From: Halomonas almeriensis
GTDB lineage: Bacteria; Pseudomonadota; Gammaproteobacteria; Pseudomonadales; Halomonadaceae
DNA: 64,000 nt
Direction: 5' to 3'
Assembly: GCF_030409235.1 (NCBI RefSeq)
Contig: NZ_JAUFPO010000006.1
Span: 310,001 to 374,000, forward strand
The first letter of the stretch is position 1, and each line of letters opens with the position of its first letter. Positions 15,190 to 24,409 of this stretch are shown here, piece after piece. Under the pieces are notes generated by a model. It was not told where the DNA came from. It saw only the letters and a program-made list of their open reading frames with translations, and made no database searches. Position numbers and translations under genes: made by a program.

Positions 15190-16854
15190 ATGAATGAGCA
15201 TGCCAACTCGACCATCCTGAATGGCCCGGAGCTGGAAGGCACCGGCAAGTATCAGTCGGTGCTGGACGTCTTTCACTCCAGCACCGAGCGCTTTGCCGAC
15301 AAGACGGCCTTCAGTTGCATGGGCCAATCGCTCAGTTATCGCGAGCTGGATCGGCTGTCCGGTGACTTCGCGGCCTGGTTGCAACATGAGACCGATCTTC
15401 AGCCCGGCGACCGGGTGGCCATTCAACTGCCCAACACCCTGCAGTTTCCCGTGGCGGTGTTCGGCGCCGTGCGCGCCGGCATGGTGGTGGTCAACACCAA
15501 TCCGCTCTACACCGAACGGGAAATGGCGCACCAGTTCAAGGACTCCGGTGCGCGGGCCATCCTGATTCTGGCCAACATGGCCGACAAACTGGAGCGTATT
15601 CTCGACCGCACTGATATCGAGCACGTGGTAGTGACCGAGCTGGGCGATCTGCACGGCTTTCCCAAGCGTCATCTGATCAATGCGGTGGTCAAGTACGTCA
15701 AGAAGATGGTGCCGACCTTTTATCTGCCGCAGGCCGTGTCGCTGCGCCAGGTGCTCAAGCGCGGCAGTGGCCTGTCGCATCAGGATGCCACCCCGGGGCC
15801 CGAGGATATCGCCGCTCTGCAATACACCGGCGGCACCACCGGCCCGGCCAAGGGCACCATGCTGACCCACGGCAACCTGGTGGCCAACATGCTGCAGGCC
15901 CGCCAGGCCATCGGCCCGGGGCTGTGCGAGGGCTGCGAGGTGGTGGTGGCACCGCTGCCCGTCTATCACATCTATACATTCACGGTGAATTGCCTGTTCA
16001 TGCTGGAAACCGGCAATCACAGCGTGCTGATCACCAATCCGCGGGATCTGGATGCCTTCGTCAAGGAGCTGAAGTCGCTCGACTTCACCGGCTTCATCGG
16101 GCTCAACACTCTGTTCAATGCCCTGTGCAACCGCGACGACTTCCGCGCCCTGGACTTCTCGTCACTGCATCTGACGATTTCCGGTGGCATGGCGTTGACC
16201 CGAGCGGCGGCCCAGCGCTGGGAGGAAGTGACCGGCTGTGCCATCACCGAGGGCTACGGGCTGACCGAGACCTCGCCGATCGTCAGCTTCAACCCGATCG
16301 ACGGCATTCAGCTCGGTACCATCGGCAAGCCGGTGGGCGGCACCTCCGTCAAGGTCGTGGACATCGACGGCCAGGCCCTGCCGCAGGGCGAGGCGGGTGA
16401 GCTCTGCGTGCGCGGGCCCCAGGTCATGAAGGGCTACTGGCACAGCGATGAGGAAACCGCCAAAGTGCTGGACGCCGAGGGCTGGTTTCATACCGGAGAT
16501 ATCGCCGAGCTCAAGGAGGACGGCTATATCCGCATCGTCGATCGTAAGAAGGACATGATTCTGGTCTCGGGCTTCAACGTCTATCCCAACGAGATCGAGG
16601 ACGTGGTGGCCGGTCATCCCGGTGTCGTGGAGTCCGCCGCCGTGGGTGTGCCGGTCGAGGAAAGCGGCGAGGCCATCAAGCTCTATGTGGTGGCCCGGGA
16701 CACCGACCTGGATGCCGAGACCCTGCGTCAGTGGTGCAAGAAGGAACTCGCCGCCTACAAGGTGCCCCGCCAGGTGGAGTTCCGCGACGAACTGCCGAAG
16801 ACCAATGTCGGCAAGGTATTGCGTCGCGAGCTGCGCGATCAGGATAGCGCCTGA
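15190..16854 (+). CDS. fadD: Long-chain fatty acid--CoA ligase
   Basis: 554 residues. It activates long-chain fatty acids to acyl-CoA for beta-oxidation and lipid synthesis. The AMP-binding P-loop YTGGTTGPAKG begins at Y212; EGYGLTETSP is motif A5, GWFHTGDIAEL and DRKKDMILVSGFNVYP are the hinge and FACS region, and the C-terminal catalytic Lys is in PKTNVGKVLRREL. The length is typical of FadD. ATG at 15190 is preferred to a GTG at 15178, having GGAG 8 bp upstream. Its stop codon lies inside the first unit of a 20-unit heptad array. Confidence 0.95.
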   Translation: MNEHANSTILNGPELEGTGKYQSVLDVFHSSTERFADKTAFSCMGQSLSYRELDRLSGDFAAWLQHETDLQPGDRVAIQLPNTLQFPVAVFGAVRAGMVVVNTNPLYTEREMAHQFKDSGARAILILANMADKLERILDRTDIEHVVVTELGDLHGFPKRHLINAVVKYVKKMVPTFYLPQAVSLRQVLKRGSGLSHQDATPGPEDIAALQYTGGTTGPAKGTMLTHGNLVANMLQARQAIGPGLCEGCEVVVAPLPVYHIYTFTVNCLFMLETGNHSVLITNPRDLDAFVKELKSLDFTGFIGLNTLFNALCNRDDFRALDFSSLHLTISGGMALTRAAAQRWEEVTGCAITEGYGLTETSPIVSFNPIDGIQLGTIGKPVGGTSVKVVDIDGQALPQGEAGELCVRGPQVMKGYWHSDEETAKVLDAEGWFHTGDIAELKEDGYIRIVDRKKDMILVSGFNVYPNEIEDVVAGHPGVVESAAVGVPVEESGEAIKLYVVARDTDLDAETLRQWCKKELAAYKVPRQVEFRDELPKTNVGKVLRRELRDQDSA

Positions 16855-16989
16855 CGCCTGACGCCTGACGCCTGACGCCTGACGCCTGACGCCTGACGCC
16901 TGACGCCTGACGCCTGACGCCTGACGCCTGACGCCTGACGCCTGACGCCTGACGCCTGACGCCTGACGCTTGACGCTTGACGCCTGACG
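16850..16989. repeat. CCTGACG heptanucleotide array, 20 units
   Basis: Twenty units of 7 bp run without a phase break; eighteen are cctgacg and units 18 and 19 are cttgacg. The fadD TGA is within unit 1. Because 7 is not a multiple of 3, the array presents TGA in all three forward frames. Confidence 0.95.
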
Positions 16990-16995
16990 CCCCGA

Positions 16996-17026
16996 TTAGG
17001 AGCCGAAAGCCTGCTCACGTTACAAT
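16996..17026 (+). promoter_or_regulatory. Weak candidate promoter of hrpA
   Basis: TACAAT at 17021-17026 is a good -10 hexamer 40 bp upstream of the hrpA start. The best -35 (TTAGGA, 16996-17001) is weak, with 19-bp spacing. Confidence 0.25.
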
Positions 17027-17065
17027 CCCGGTCGCACTAACGATCACCGGAGTCATCGAGCCATC

Positions 17066-20000
17066 GTGAGTAGTCATTCCCAGACCGATACCGTCAGTGA
17101 CGTTTCCGCCACCGACCATGATGCTTTGCGCGCCTTGCAGCGTGAGTTGGCGACTGCGCAGTCCCGCGATGAGCCGCGTCTGCGCAAGCGCCTTACCGGG
17201 CTGATGCGCCGGCAGCAGCAGGGCAAGCCGGTAGACCGCGGGCTTCATGAGCTGCGCCGCGAGGTTGCCGCGTCGCGTGGCCGGGTCGAGGCGCGTGCCG
17301 CCGGTTCGGTGCATCTGGCGTATCCGCCGGAATTGCCGGTGGCGGAGCGCCGTGAGGATATTCTCGCCGCACTGCGCGATCATCAGGTGGTGGTGGTGGC
17401 CGGCGAGACCGGCTCGGGCAAGACCACCCAGCTTCCCAAGCTGTGCCTGGAGCTCGGGCTGGGCCAGCGCGGCCTGGTAGGTCACACCCAGCCGCGCCGG
17501 CTCGCGGCACGCTCGGTGGCGACGCGTCTGGCCGAGGAAATGCAGGTGCCGCTGGGCGAGCAGGTCGGCTACCAGGTGCGCTTTACCGACCAGACCGCGG
17601 ACAGCACGCGTGTCAAGCTGATGACCGACGGCATCCTGCTGGCCGAGACCCGCCATGATCCGGATCTGACGCGCTACGAGGCGATCATCATCGACGAGGC
17701 CCACGAGCGCAGCCTCAACATCGACTTCCTGTTGGGGTATCTCAAGCGCCTGATGGCGCGGCGGCCGGATCTGAAGATCATCATCACCTCGGCGACCATC
17801 GACGTGGAGCGCTTTGCCCAGCACTTCGCGAGCCCTGGCGCCGAGGGCGAGTCCTTGCCGGCGCCGGTGGTCGAGGTGTCGGGGCGTGCCTATCCCGTGG
17901 AAGTGCGCTACCGCCCCCTAGTGCGCGACGACGACGAGGAAGAGGACCGCACCCTGCAGGAGGGCATTCTGCATGCGGTGGAGGAAATCGAGAGCATCGA
18001 GCGCGAGAAGCGCTGGTTCCACGGGCCACGGGATATCCTGATCTTTCTGCCCGGTGAGCGCGAGATTCGCGAGGCCGCCGATACACTGAGGCGGGCCGAT
18101 CTGCGCGATACCGAGATCCTGCCGCTCTATGCGCGGCTGTCCAATGCCGAGCAGAACCGCGTCTTCGCACCCCACAAGGGGCGGCGCATCGTGCTCTCGA
18201 CCAATGTCGCCGAGACCTCGCTAACCGTGCCGGGCATTCGCTATGTGATCGACCCCGGCCTGGTGCGCATCAGCCGATACAGTTATCGCGCCAAGATTCA
18301 GCGCCTGCCCATCGAGCCGATCAGCCAGGCCAGTGCCAACCAGCGCAAGGGGCGCTGCGGGCGTGTCGCCGAGGGCGTATGCATTCGCCTCTACGACGAG
18401 GACGACTTCCTGGGGCGGCCGGAATTCACCGACCCGGAGATCCGGCGCACCAACCTGGCCTCGGTGATCCTCTCCATGCTGTCGTTGAAGCTGGGGGACA
18501 TCGAGGCCTTTCCGTTCGTCGATCCGCCGGATTCGCGTTTTGTCAGCGATGGCTTCCGGCTGCTCTACGAGCTCGGTGCAGTTGATGATGGCCAGCGCCT
18601 GACGCGCACCGGCAAGCGCCTGGCCCGTTTGCCGATTGATCCGCGGCTGGCGCGCATGCTACTGGCGGGGGCCGAGCAGGGCAGCCTGCGCGAGGTCCTG
18701 ATCGTGGTCTCGGCACTGGCGACCCAGGACCCGCGCGACCGGCCGGCCGAGAAGCGCGAGGCGGCCGACCAGGCGCATCGCCGCTGGCAGGACGCCGACT
18801 CCGATTTCGTCACTCTGCTCAATCTGTGGAATGGCTTCGAAGAGGCTCGAGAGGAGCTCTCCGGTAATCGGCTGCGCCGCTGGTGCCGTGACCACTACCT
18901 GAATTATCTGCGCCTGCGCGAGTGGCACGATACCTTCCGTCAGCTGCGTCAGTTGCTGCGTGACATGGACATCGAGGTCCCGGCCCGGCCGACACAGCCG
19001 GTGGTGGTCACCGAATCCGACCGGGAGAGCGCGCGGCAGGCGCAACGCGACAACGCAGTGCAGCTGCATAAGGCGCTGTTGCCGGGCCTGCTCTCGCACT
19101 TGGGGCAGTTCCACGAGAATCGCGAATATCTCGGGGCACGCAATCGCAAGTTCATGATCCATCCGGGTTCCGGGCTGGCCAAGAAAACGCCCAAGTGGCT
19201 GATGGCCTTCGAGCTGATCGAAACATCGCGGCTGTTCGCGCGCACCGTGGCGCGCATCGACCCACAGTGGATCGAGCCCGCGGCGGGGCACCTGGTCAAG
19301 CGCAGTTACAGCGAGCCGCACTGGGAGATGAAACGCGCCCAGGTGGTGGCCTTCGAGCAGGTGACTCTGTTCGGCCTGCCCATCGTCGCGCGCCGCCGCG
19401 TGCATTACGGGCCCATCGCGCCACAGGAGGCCCGCGAGCTGTTCATTCGTCGTGCCCTGGTCGAGGGCGAGTTCCGGACACGGGGCGAGTTCTTCGCCCA
19501 TAACCGGGCTTTGGTCGAGGAAGTCGAGGACCTCGAGGATCGGGCGCGCAAGCGCGACATCCTGGTCGACGAAGAGGCGATGTTCGACTTCTACGACGCG
19601 CGGATTCCGGCGGATGTCTACAACGGCAAGAGCTTCGAGGCCTGGCGCAAGAAGGCCGAGCGTGACGACGCGGATATCCTCAAGTTCGATCGTCAGGCGC
19701 TGTTCGCTCGCCAGGCCGAGGAAGTCACCCAGGCGGATTATCCCGATGAGCTGGTGTTGGGCGGGGTGCGCTATCCGCTGGCCTATCACTTCTCTCCGGG
19801 GGCGGCGGATGATGGCGTGACGCTGACGGTGCCGGCGGCGATGCTGCCGCAGCTGCCGGCCGGGCGTCTGGAATGGCTGGTGCCGGGGCTGCTGCGCGAG
19901 AAGTGCATCAGCCTGGTCAAGTCGCTGCCCAAGTCGATCCGTCGCCAGGTGGTGCCGATTCCCGACTGGGTGGACGCCGCCCTGCAGGCCATGACGCCCG

Positions 20001-21097
20001 ACGACACGCCACTGACCGAGGCACTGGGCGAGTTCCTGCGGCGCAAGACCGGCGCACGACCGCACCCGGACGACTGGCGCCTCGACCAGCTCGAGCCGCA
20101 TCTGATCATGAACCTCAGAGTGGTCGACCATGAGGGCAATGAACTCGGCCAGGGCCGGGATGTGCGCGAACTGGAGCGGCGTTTCGAAAAGGCCGCCGGG
20201 CAGGGCGCCCAGGCGCTGGCCGAGCAGGCCAGCGAGGGGCAAGCACTGGAGACTTTGCCGGCCTCGGCCCTGCCGGAATCGCGTGTCACCACCCAGGCGG
20301 GCATCCGGGTCGAGGCCTTTCCGGCGGTGGTGCCGCGTGGCGAGGCCCTTGATGTGGAGCTCTTCGATCACCCCGACAAGGCCCGTGAAGCCCATCGGCG
20401 CGGCGTCGTCTGGGCGGCCCGGGCGCGGCTGCCCGATCAGGCCCGGGCCATCGAGCGCCTGCCGGGCATGAAGCCCTGTGCCTTGCTGTTCACCAAGGTC
20501 GGGAGCAAGCGTCAGCTCACCGATGACGTCATCGATGCGGCCTTCCGTCAGGTGGTCGCGGTGGATCCGCTGCCACGCTCGGCCGACGAGCTTGAGCAGC
20601 GTGTCAGCGAGTGCCGTGCCGAGGTGGTGCCTCGGGCGGAGGCGCTGCTGAGCACCCTGGAAAAGGCTCTGGAGGGCCATCTGGCGGTGACCAAGGCGTT
20701 GAAGGGCAATCTGAACCTTTCGCTGGCGCTGGTTTACAGTGATCTCAAGGCGCAGATGCAGCGGCTGGTCTATCCCGGCTTCATCAGTGAGGCGGGCGAG
20801 TGGCTGGAGGAGTATCCTCGTTATATGGAGGCGGCGCTCCTGCGTCTGGAGAAGGCGCCCCGCGAGCGCATGCGCGACCAGATGCACATGCAGGAGATCC
20901 AGGATCTGGAGGCGCGCCTGGCCGCTCGCCGCCAGAGCGAACGCCGCGGCGAAGTGGAAGACCCGGCGCTAGTCGAATTCGGCTGGTGGATCGAGGAGCT
21001 TCGCGTGTCGCTGTTCGCTCAACAGCTCGGCACCCGCATGCCGGTGTCGACCAAGCGCCTGGAAAAACGCTGGGCGGAAATCACCGGGCGCGCCTAA
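17066..21097 (+). CDS. hrpA: ATP-dependent RNA helicase HrpA
   Basis: 1343 residues (E. coli HrpA 1300). DEAH-box helicase; the family rescues stalled ribosomes and acts in mRNA metabolism. Walker A GETGSGKT is at 113-120, DEAH at 210-213, the SAT motif (TSATID) follows, and motif VI includes QRKGRCGRVAEG. The HA2/OB-fold regions and the long C-terminal DUF3418 part typical of bacterial HrpA complete it. GTG at 17066 is the best start. The gene contains a long opposite-strand open frame that is a codon-bias artefact. Confidence 0.96.
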   Translation: MSSHSQTDTVSDVSATDHDALRALQRELATAQSRDEPRLRKRLTGLMRRQQQGKPVDRGLHELRREVAASRGRVEARAAGSVHLAYPPELPVAERREDILAALRDHQVVVVAGETGSGKTTQLPKLCLELGLGQRGLVGHTQPRRLAARSVATRLAEEMQVPLGEQVGYQVRFTDQTADSTRVKLMTDGILLAETRHDPDLTRYEAIIIDEAHERSLNIDFLLGYLKRLMARRPDLKIIITSATIDVERFAQHFASPGAEGESLPAPVVEVSGRAYPVEVRYRPLVRDDDEEEDRTLQEGILHAVEEIESIEREKRWFHGPRDILIFLPGEREIREAADTLRRADLRDTEILPLYARLSNAEQNRVFAPHKGRRIVLSTNVAETSLTVPGIRYVIDPGLVRISRYSYRAKIQRLPIEPISQASANQRKGRCGRVAEGVCIRLYDEDDFLGRPEFTDPEIRRTNLASVILSMLSLKLGDIEAFPFVDPPDSRFVSDGFRLLYELGAVDDGQRLTRTGKRLARLPIDPRLARMLLAGAEQGSLREVLIVVSALATQDPRDRPAEKREAADQAHRRWQDADSDFVTLLNLWNGFEEAREELSGNRLRRWCRDHYLNYLRLREWHDTFRQLRQLLRDMDIEVPARPTQPVVVTESDRESARQAQRDNAVQLHKALLPGLLSHLGQFHENREYLGARNRKFMIHPGSGLAKKTPKWLMAFELIETSRLFARTVARIDPQWIEPAAGHLVKRSYSEPHWEMKRAQVVAFEQVTLFGLPIVARRRVHYGPIAPQEARELFIRRALVEGEFRTRGEFFAHNRALVEEVEDLEDRARKRDILVDEEAMFDFYDARIPADVYNGKSFEAWRKKAERDDADILKFDRQALFARQAEEVTQADYPDELVLGGVRYPLAYHFSPGAADDGVTLTVPAAMLPQLPAGRLEWLVPGLLREKCISLVKSLPKSIRRQVVPIPDWVDAALQAMTPDDTPLTEALGEFLRRKTGARPHPDDWRLDQLEPHLIMNLRVVDHEGNELGQGRDVRELERRFEKAAGQGAQALAEQASEGQALETLPASALPESRVTTQAGIRVEAFPAVVPRGEALDVELFDHPDKAREAHRRGVVWAARARLPDQARAIERLPGMKPCALLFTKVGSKRQLTDDVIDAAFRQVVAVDPLPRSADELEQRVSECRAEVVPRAEALLSTLEKALEGHLAVTKALKGNLNLSLALVYSDLKAQMQRLVYPGFISEAGEWLEEYPRYMEAALLRLEKAPRERMRDQMHMQEIQDLEARLAARRQSERRGEVEDPALVEFGWWIEELRVSLFAQQLGTRMPVSTKRLEKRWAEITGRA

Positions 21098-21134
21098 GGC
21101 CCCGGTAAAGAACGGCTGCAACACGGAGAAAGTG

Positions 21135-22256
21135 ATGAGCCAAGTGGTAATGACCGGCACGGGGCTTTTCACGCCACCGCATGCCATCGACAACGCTGCC
21201 CTGGTGGCGAGCTTCAATACCTGGGCGTCGCGCGACAACGAACGCCATGCAGCGACCATTGCGGCCGGCGAGCGCGAGCCGCAGGCTATGTCGAGCGAGG
21301 CCTTCATCGTCAAGGCTTCCGGCATTCACAGCCGCTATGTGCTGGATGCCGAGGGCATTCTGGACCCAGAGCGGATGCGCCCCAACCTGCCGCTGCGGGG
21401 CGATGATGAGCTCTCGATCCAGGCCGAAATGGGCCTGGCTGCAGCCGGCGACGCCCTGGCGTCGGCGGGGGTGTCGGCCGCCGACATCGATCTGGTGATC
21501 GTCGCCTGTTCCAACCTGGAGCGTGCCTACCCGGCGGTGGCGGTAGAACTCCAGGCGGCGCTCGGTGCGAGCGGACACGCCTACGACATGAACGTGGCCT
21601 GTTCGTCGGCGACCTTCGCCATCGATGCGGCCAGCAATGCCATTCGCGCTGGTGCGGCGCGTCGCGTGCTGGTGGTCAGCCCGGAGATCTGCTCGGCTCA
21701 TTTGAACTTTCGCGACCGCGACAGTCATTTCATCTTCGGCGATGCCTGCACGGCCATCGTGCTGGAGGATGATGCCGTGGCCACCGCCGATGTGCGCTTC
21801 GAGGTGCTGGGCACGCGTCCGGTGACCCAGTTTTCCAACGCCATTCGCAATAACGCCGGTTTTCTGAATCGGGTCACGGACGCTGATCCGCGGGCCGCTG
21901 ACAAGTTGTTCGTTCAGGAAGGGCGTCGGGTGTTCAAGGAGGTCTGCCCGATGGTGGCCGGCTTGATCGGCGAGCACCTGGCGCAACTCGGCCTGAGTGG
22001 TGATGATCTGTCGCGGCTCTGGCTGCATCAGGCCAATCGCCACATGAATGATCTGATTGCGCGACGGGTGCTGGGCCGCGATCCGTCAGCCGAGGAAGCG
22101 CCGATCATTCTCGATCGTTATGCCAACACCAGCTCCGCCGGCTCGATCATTGCTTTTCATCTGCATCGCGACGATCTGCCCGCGGGCGCGCTGGGGGTGG
22201 TGTGTTCCTTCGGCGCGGGCTACAGTGCTGGCAATGTCGTGGTGCGTCGCTGCTGA
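21135..22256 (+). CDS. Beta-ketoacyl-ACP synthase III, FabH2-like
   Basis: 373 residues. Thiolase-fold condensing enzyme with the triad C156 (NVACSSATF), His in LWLHQANRHMN and Asn in RYANTSSAGS, ending in the family glycine motif SFGAGYSAG. It is about 50 residues longer than canonical FabH and closely resembles Pseudomonas aeruginosa PA3286, which uses medium-chain acyl-CoA to feed fatty-acid synthesis from beta-oxidation products. That role here is inference. ATG at 21135 is used rather than the GTG just before it; GGAG lies 6 bp upstream. Confidence 0.9.
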   Translation: MSQVVMTGTGLFTPPHAIDNAALVASFNTWASRDNERHAATIAAGEREPQAMSSEAFIVKASGIHSRYVLDAEGILDPERMRPNLPLRGDDELSIQAEMGLAAAGDALASAGVSAADIDLVIVACSNLERAYPAVAVELQAALGASGHAYDMNVACSSATFAIDAASNAIRAGAARRVLVVSPEICSAHLNFRDRDSHFIFGDACTAIVLEDDAVATADVRFEVLGTRPVTQFSNAIRNNAGFLNRVTDADPRAADKLFVQEGRRVFKEVCPMVAGLIGEHLAQLGLSGDDLSRLWLHQANRHMNDLIARRVLGRDPSAEEAPIILDRYANTSSAGSIIAFHLHRDDLPAGALGVVCSFGAGYSAGNVVVRRC

Positions 22257-22426
22257 GAAGTGTTTACCCACGCCCATGAGGTGTTGCAGTCGGGCGCGCC
22301 ATGCGGCTTCAGAGGGCCACAACGGCGATTGCCTGCCGGATGCCGCCTCGTACGGCCGTGGCGTGTGACCCTTGTCAACTTACTCGGATACTTGAATGTA
22401 CTAACGGGCAGGAGATCCTGGAGCCA

Positions 22427-23206
22427 ATGAATCGACCCTTCACGACGTTTTTCTCTCGTGGCCTGTGTCCCCTGGCCGCTGGCCTGGCACTGGCTCTGCT
22501 GTCGGGCTGCGCTGCCACTCAGAGCCAGACGTCGGCCAATCCCGATGACCCCTGGGAGGGCTTCAATCGGGGGGTATTCGCCTTCAACGAGACCGTCGAC
22601 CGGTACGCCCTGAAGCCTCTGTCGCAGGGCTATCGTTTTGTCACTCCGGACCCGGTGGAAGCCGGCGTGGGCAACTTTTTCTCGAACCTCGGCGAGATTC
22701 GCACCACGCTCAACAGTCTGCTGCAAGGCAAGGGCTCGAATGCCAGCGCCTCCACCGGACGCTTCGTGTTGAACTCCACGGTGGGCCTACTGGGGCTTTT
22801 CGATGTGGCCACGCCCATGGGCCTGAGCGTGCGGGACGAAGACTTCGGCCAGACCCTGGCCACCTGGGGGGTGGGCGAGGGACCCTATCTGGTGCTGCCC
22901 CTGCTGGGACCCAGCACGGTGCGTGATACCGGTGGCCTGCCGGTGGACATGTACACCTATCCGGTGACCTATGTGGAGCATGACCCGACCCGGTTGTCAC
23001 TCAGTGCCCTGCGTACCATCGATACCCGGGCCGGTCTGCTCGAACAGGAAAAGCTGATTCAGGGCGACCGTTATACCTTCATCCGGGATAGCTGGCTGCA
23101 GCGTCGGCGCTTCGAGGTCAGCGATGGTGAGCTGGGCGAGGATCCGTTTGCCAGTGATGATTTCGATCTGGAAGGCAGCGATTTCGATGATGCCTTCGCC
23201 GAATGA
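22427..23206 (+). CDS. mlaA: MlaA/VacJ outer-membrane lipoprotein
   Basis: 259 residues. Outer-membrane part of the Mla system, which removes phospholipid from the outer leaflet and passes it to MlaC. The lipobox LSGC has C28 as the lipidated residue. The family core is clear: DPWEGFNRGVFAFNETVDRY, then FRSF-like GNFFSNLGE, then GVGEGPYLVLPLLGPSTVRD and YTYPVTYVE. The acidic C-terminus (DDFDLEGSDFDDAF) is normal for the family. The frame is open upstream, but only ATG at 22427 places the signal peptide at the N-terminus. Followed 12 bp later by a phosphatase gene. Confidence 0.95.
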   Translation: MNRPFTTFFSRGLCPLAAGLALALLSGCAATQSQTSANPDDPWEGFNRGVFAFNETVDRYALKPLSQGYRFVTPDPVEAGVGNFFSNLGEIRTTLNSLLQGKGSNASASTGRFVLNSTVGLLGLFDVATPMGLSVRDEDFGQTLATWGVGEGPYLVLPLLGPSTVRDTGGLPVDMYTYPVTYVEHDPTRLSLSALRTIDTRAGLLEQEKLIQGDRYTFIRDSWLQRRRFEVSDGELGEDPFASDDFDLEGSDFDDAFAE

Positions 23207-23218
23207 GGCGGTGACAGG

Positions 23219-24409
23219 ATGTCGAGTGACAATGAGCTGATCGGTCTGGTCGACCTTCCCGGGGACGAGCGCGATGCCCTGGCAGGCACTATTGCCCGGG
23301 ATGGCCTGGCGGTCTTTGCCGCCGCCGAGGTCGATCAGCTACCCGAGGAGACAGTGCTGGTGGTGGCCCATTCGCGGGCGGTGGCGGCGCAGGACTGGCC
23401 GGCGCTGTGTCGGCGTCTGCCGACGCTTGTCGTCAGTGATGATCGCCAGGACAGCGAGCTGTTCTCGGCGGTGGATGCGGGGCTTGTGGACTATGTGGTC
23501 GATCCGCTGCGCCATGGACACCTGCTGCGACGCATGATTCGCCGAGTCATCGAGATCAATCGTCTGGCCCGGGAGCAGGAGCATGACCGGCGACGTCTGG
23601 GGGAGCTCAACGAGCACCTCGAGACGCACCTGGCCATGCTGCGACTCGACCAGCAGGCGGGCGGGCAGATCCAGCGCAAGCTGTTGCCGCCGACGCCCAA
23701 CTATTCCGGCAATGTTCGCTGCGATTACTGGCTGGCCCCGTCGCTCTACCTCTCCGGGGACTTTCTTGACTTCCTGCACTTCGACGAGCGCTTCACGCTT
23801 TTCTACTTTGCCGATGTGTCAGGGCATGGCGCCTCGTCGGCCTTCGTGACCGTGCTGCTCAAGTATCTGTTCAATCGCTGGCAGAGCGAGTGGGACGGTC
23901 GGGACCCTAAGGCCATCGGGCCGAGCTGGCTGTCGGCGCTCAACCGCGAGCTCCTGGATACCGGCATCGGCAAGCATGCCACCCTGTTTGTCGGGGTGAT
24001 TGACCGCGAGCAGCGATATCTCCACTATTCGCTCGGTTCGCAGTTTCCCATGCCCATGCTGGTGTCCGGCGACGGCCTGGTGGCCCTGGAGGGCGAGGGC
24101 ATGCCGGTGGGCCTCTTCCCGGATGTCGAGTATCCGTCTCTGGGATGCCACCTGCCCGACGATTTCAGGCTTTGGCTTTGCTCCGATGGCATCCTCGAGT
24201 GCCTGCCGGGCGATACGCTGGATGAGCGCCTCGAGGTGCTCGGCCAGCGGGCCGCATGCTGCGAATCGCTGATGGACCTAACGGCCAGCCTGGCACTGGG
24301 CGAACGGGTGGAAGGTAACGGCGTGGCCGAGGATGAAGCTAATGGCGATGAGCTGCCGGACGACCTGACGATCATGATGTTGAGCGGATTTGGCGATGAT
24401 AAAGCATGA
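23219..24409 (+). CDS. Pseudo-receiver / PP2C (SpoIIE-type) serine phosphatase
   Basis: 396 residues. The N-terminal ~115 residues have a receiver-like fold, but the phospho-acceptor position reads VLVVAHSR with no Asp, and the conserved Lys is missing (VVDPL). A coiled-coil linker (about 118-150) leads to a PP2C domain whose metal-binding Asp residues are intact: SGDF, FADVSGHGASSAF, CSDGILE and DDLTIMML. It probably dephosphorylates the STAS protein encoded next. The arrangement recalls P. aeruginosa PA2798-PA2797 beside vacJ. There is no C-terminal kinase domain, unlike HsbR. Confidence 0.85.
   Translation: MSSDNELIGLVDLPGDERDALAGTIARDGLAVFAAAEVDQLPEETVLVVAHSRAVAAQDWPALCRRLPTLVVSDDRQDSELFSAVDAGLVDYVVDPLRHGHLLRRMIRRVIEINRLAREQEHDRRRLGELNEHLETHLAMLRLDQQAGGQIQRKLLPPTPNYSGNVRCDYWLAPSLYLSGDFLDFLHFDERFTLFYFADVSGHGASSAFVTVLLKYLFNRWQSEWDGRDPKAIGPSWLSALNRELLDTGIGKHATLFVGVIDREQRYLHYSLGSQFPMPMLVSGDGLVALEGEGMPVGLFPDVEYPSLGCHLPDDFRLWLCSDGILECLPGDTLDERLEVLGQRAACCESLMDLTASLALGERVEGNGVAEDEANGDELPDDLTIMMLSGFGDDKA

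Noticed and set aside
16850..16989. CRISPR-like array
   Set aside because: Units are 7 bp with no spacers; this is a simple tandem repeat.
18659..20887. 742-codon open frame on the minus strand inside hrpA
   Set aside because: hrpA on the plus strand has full helicase motifs; the opposite frame arises from GC-rich third positions and has no recognisable domain.
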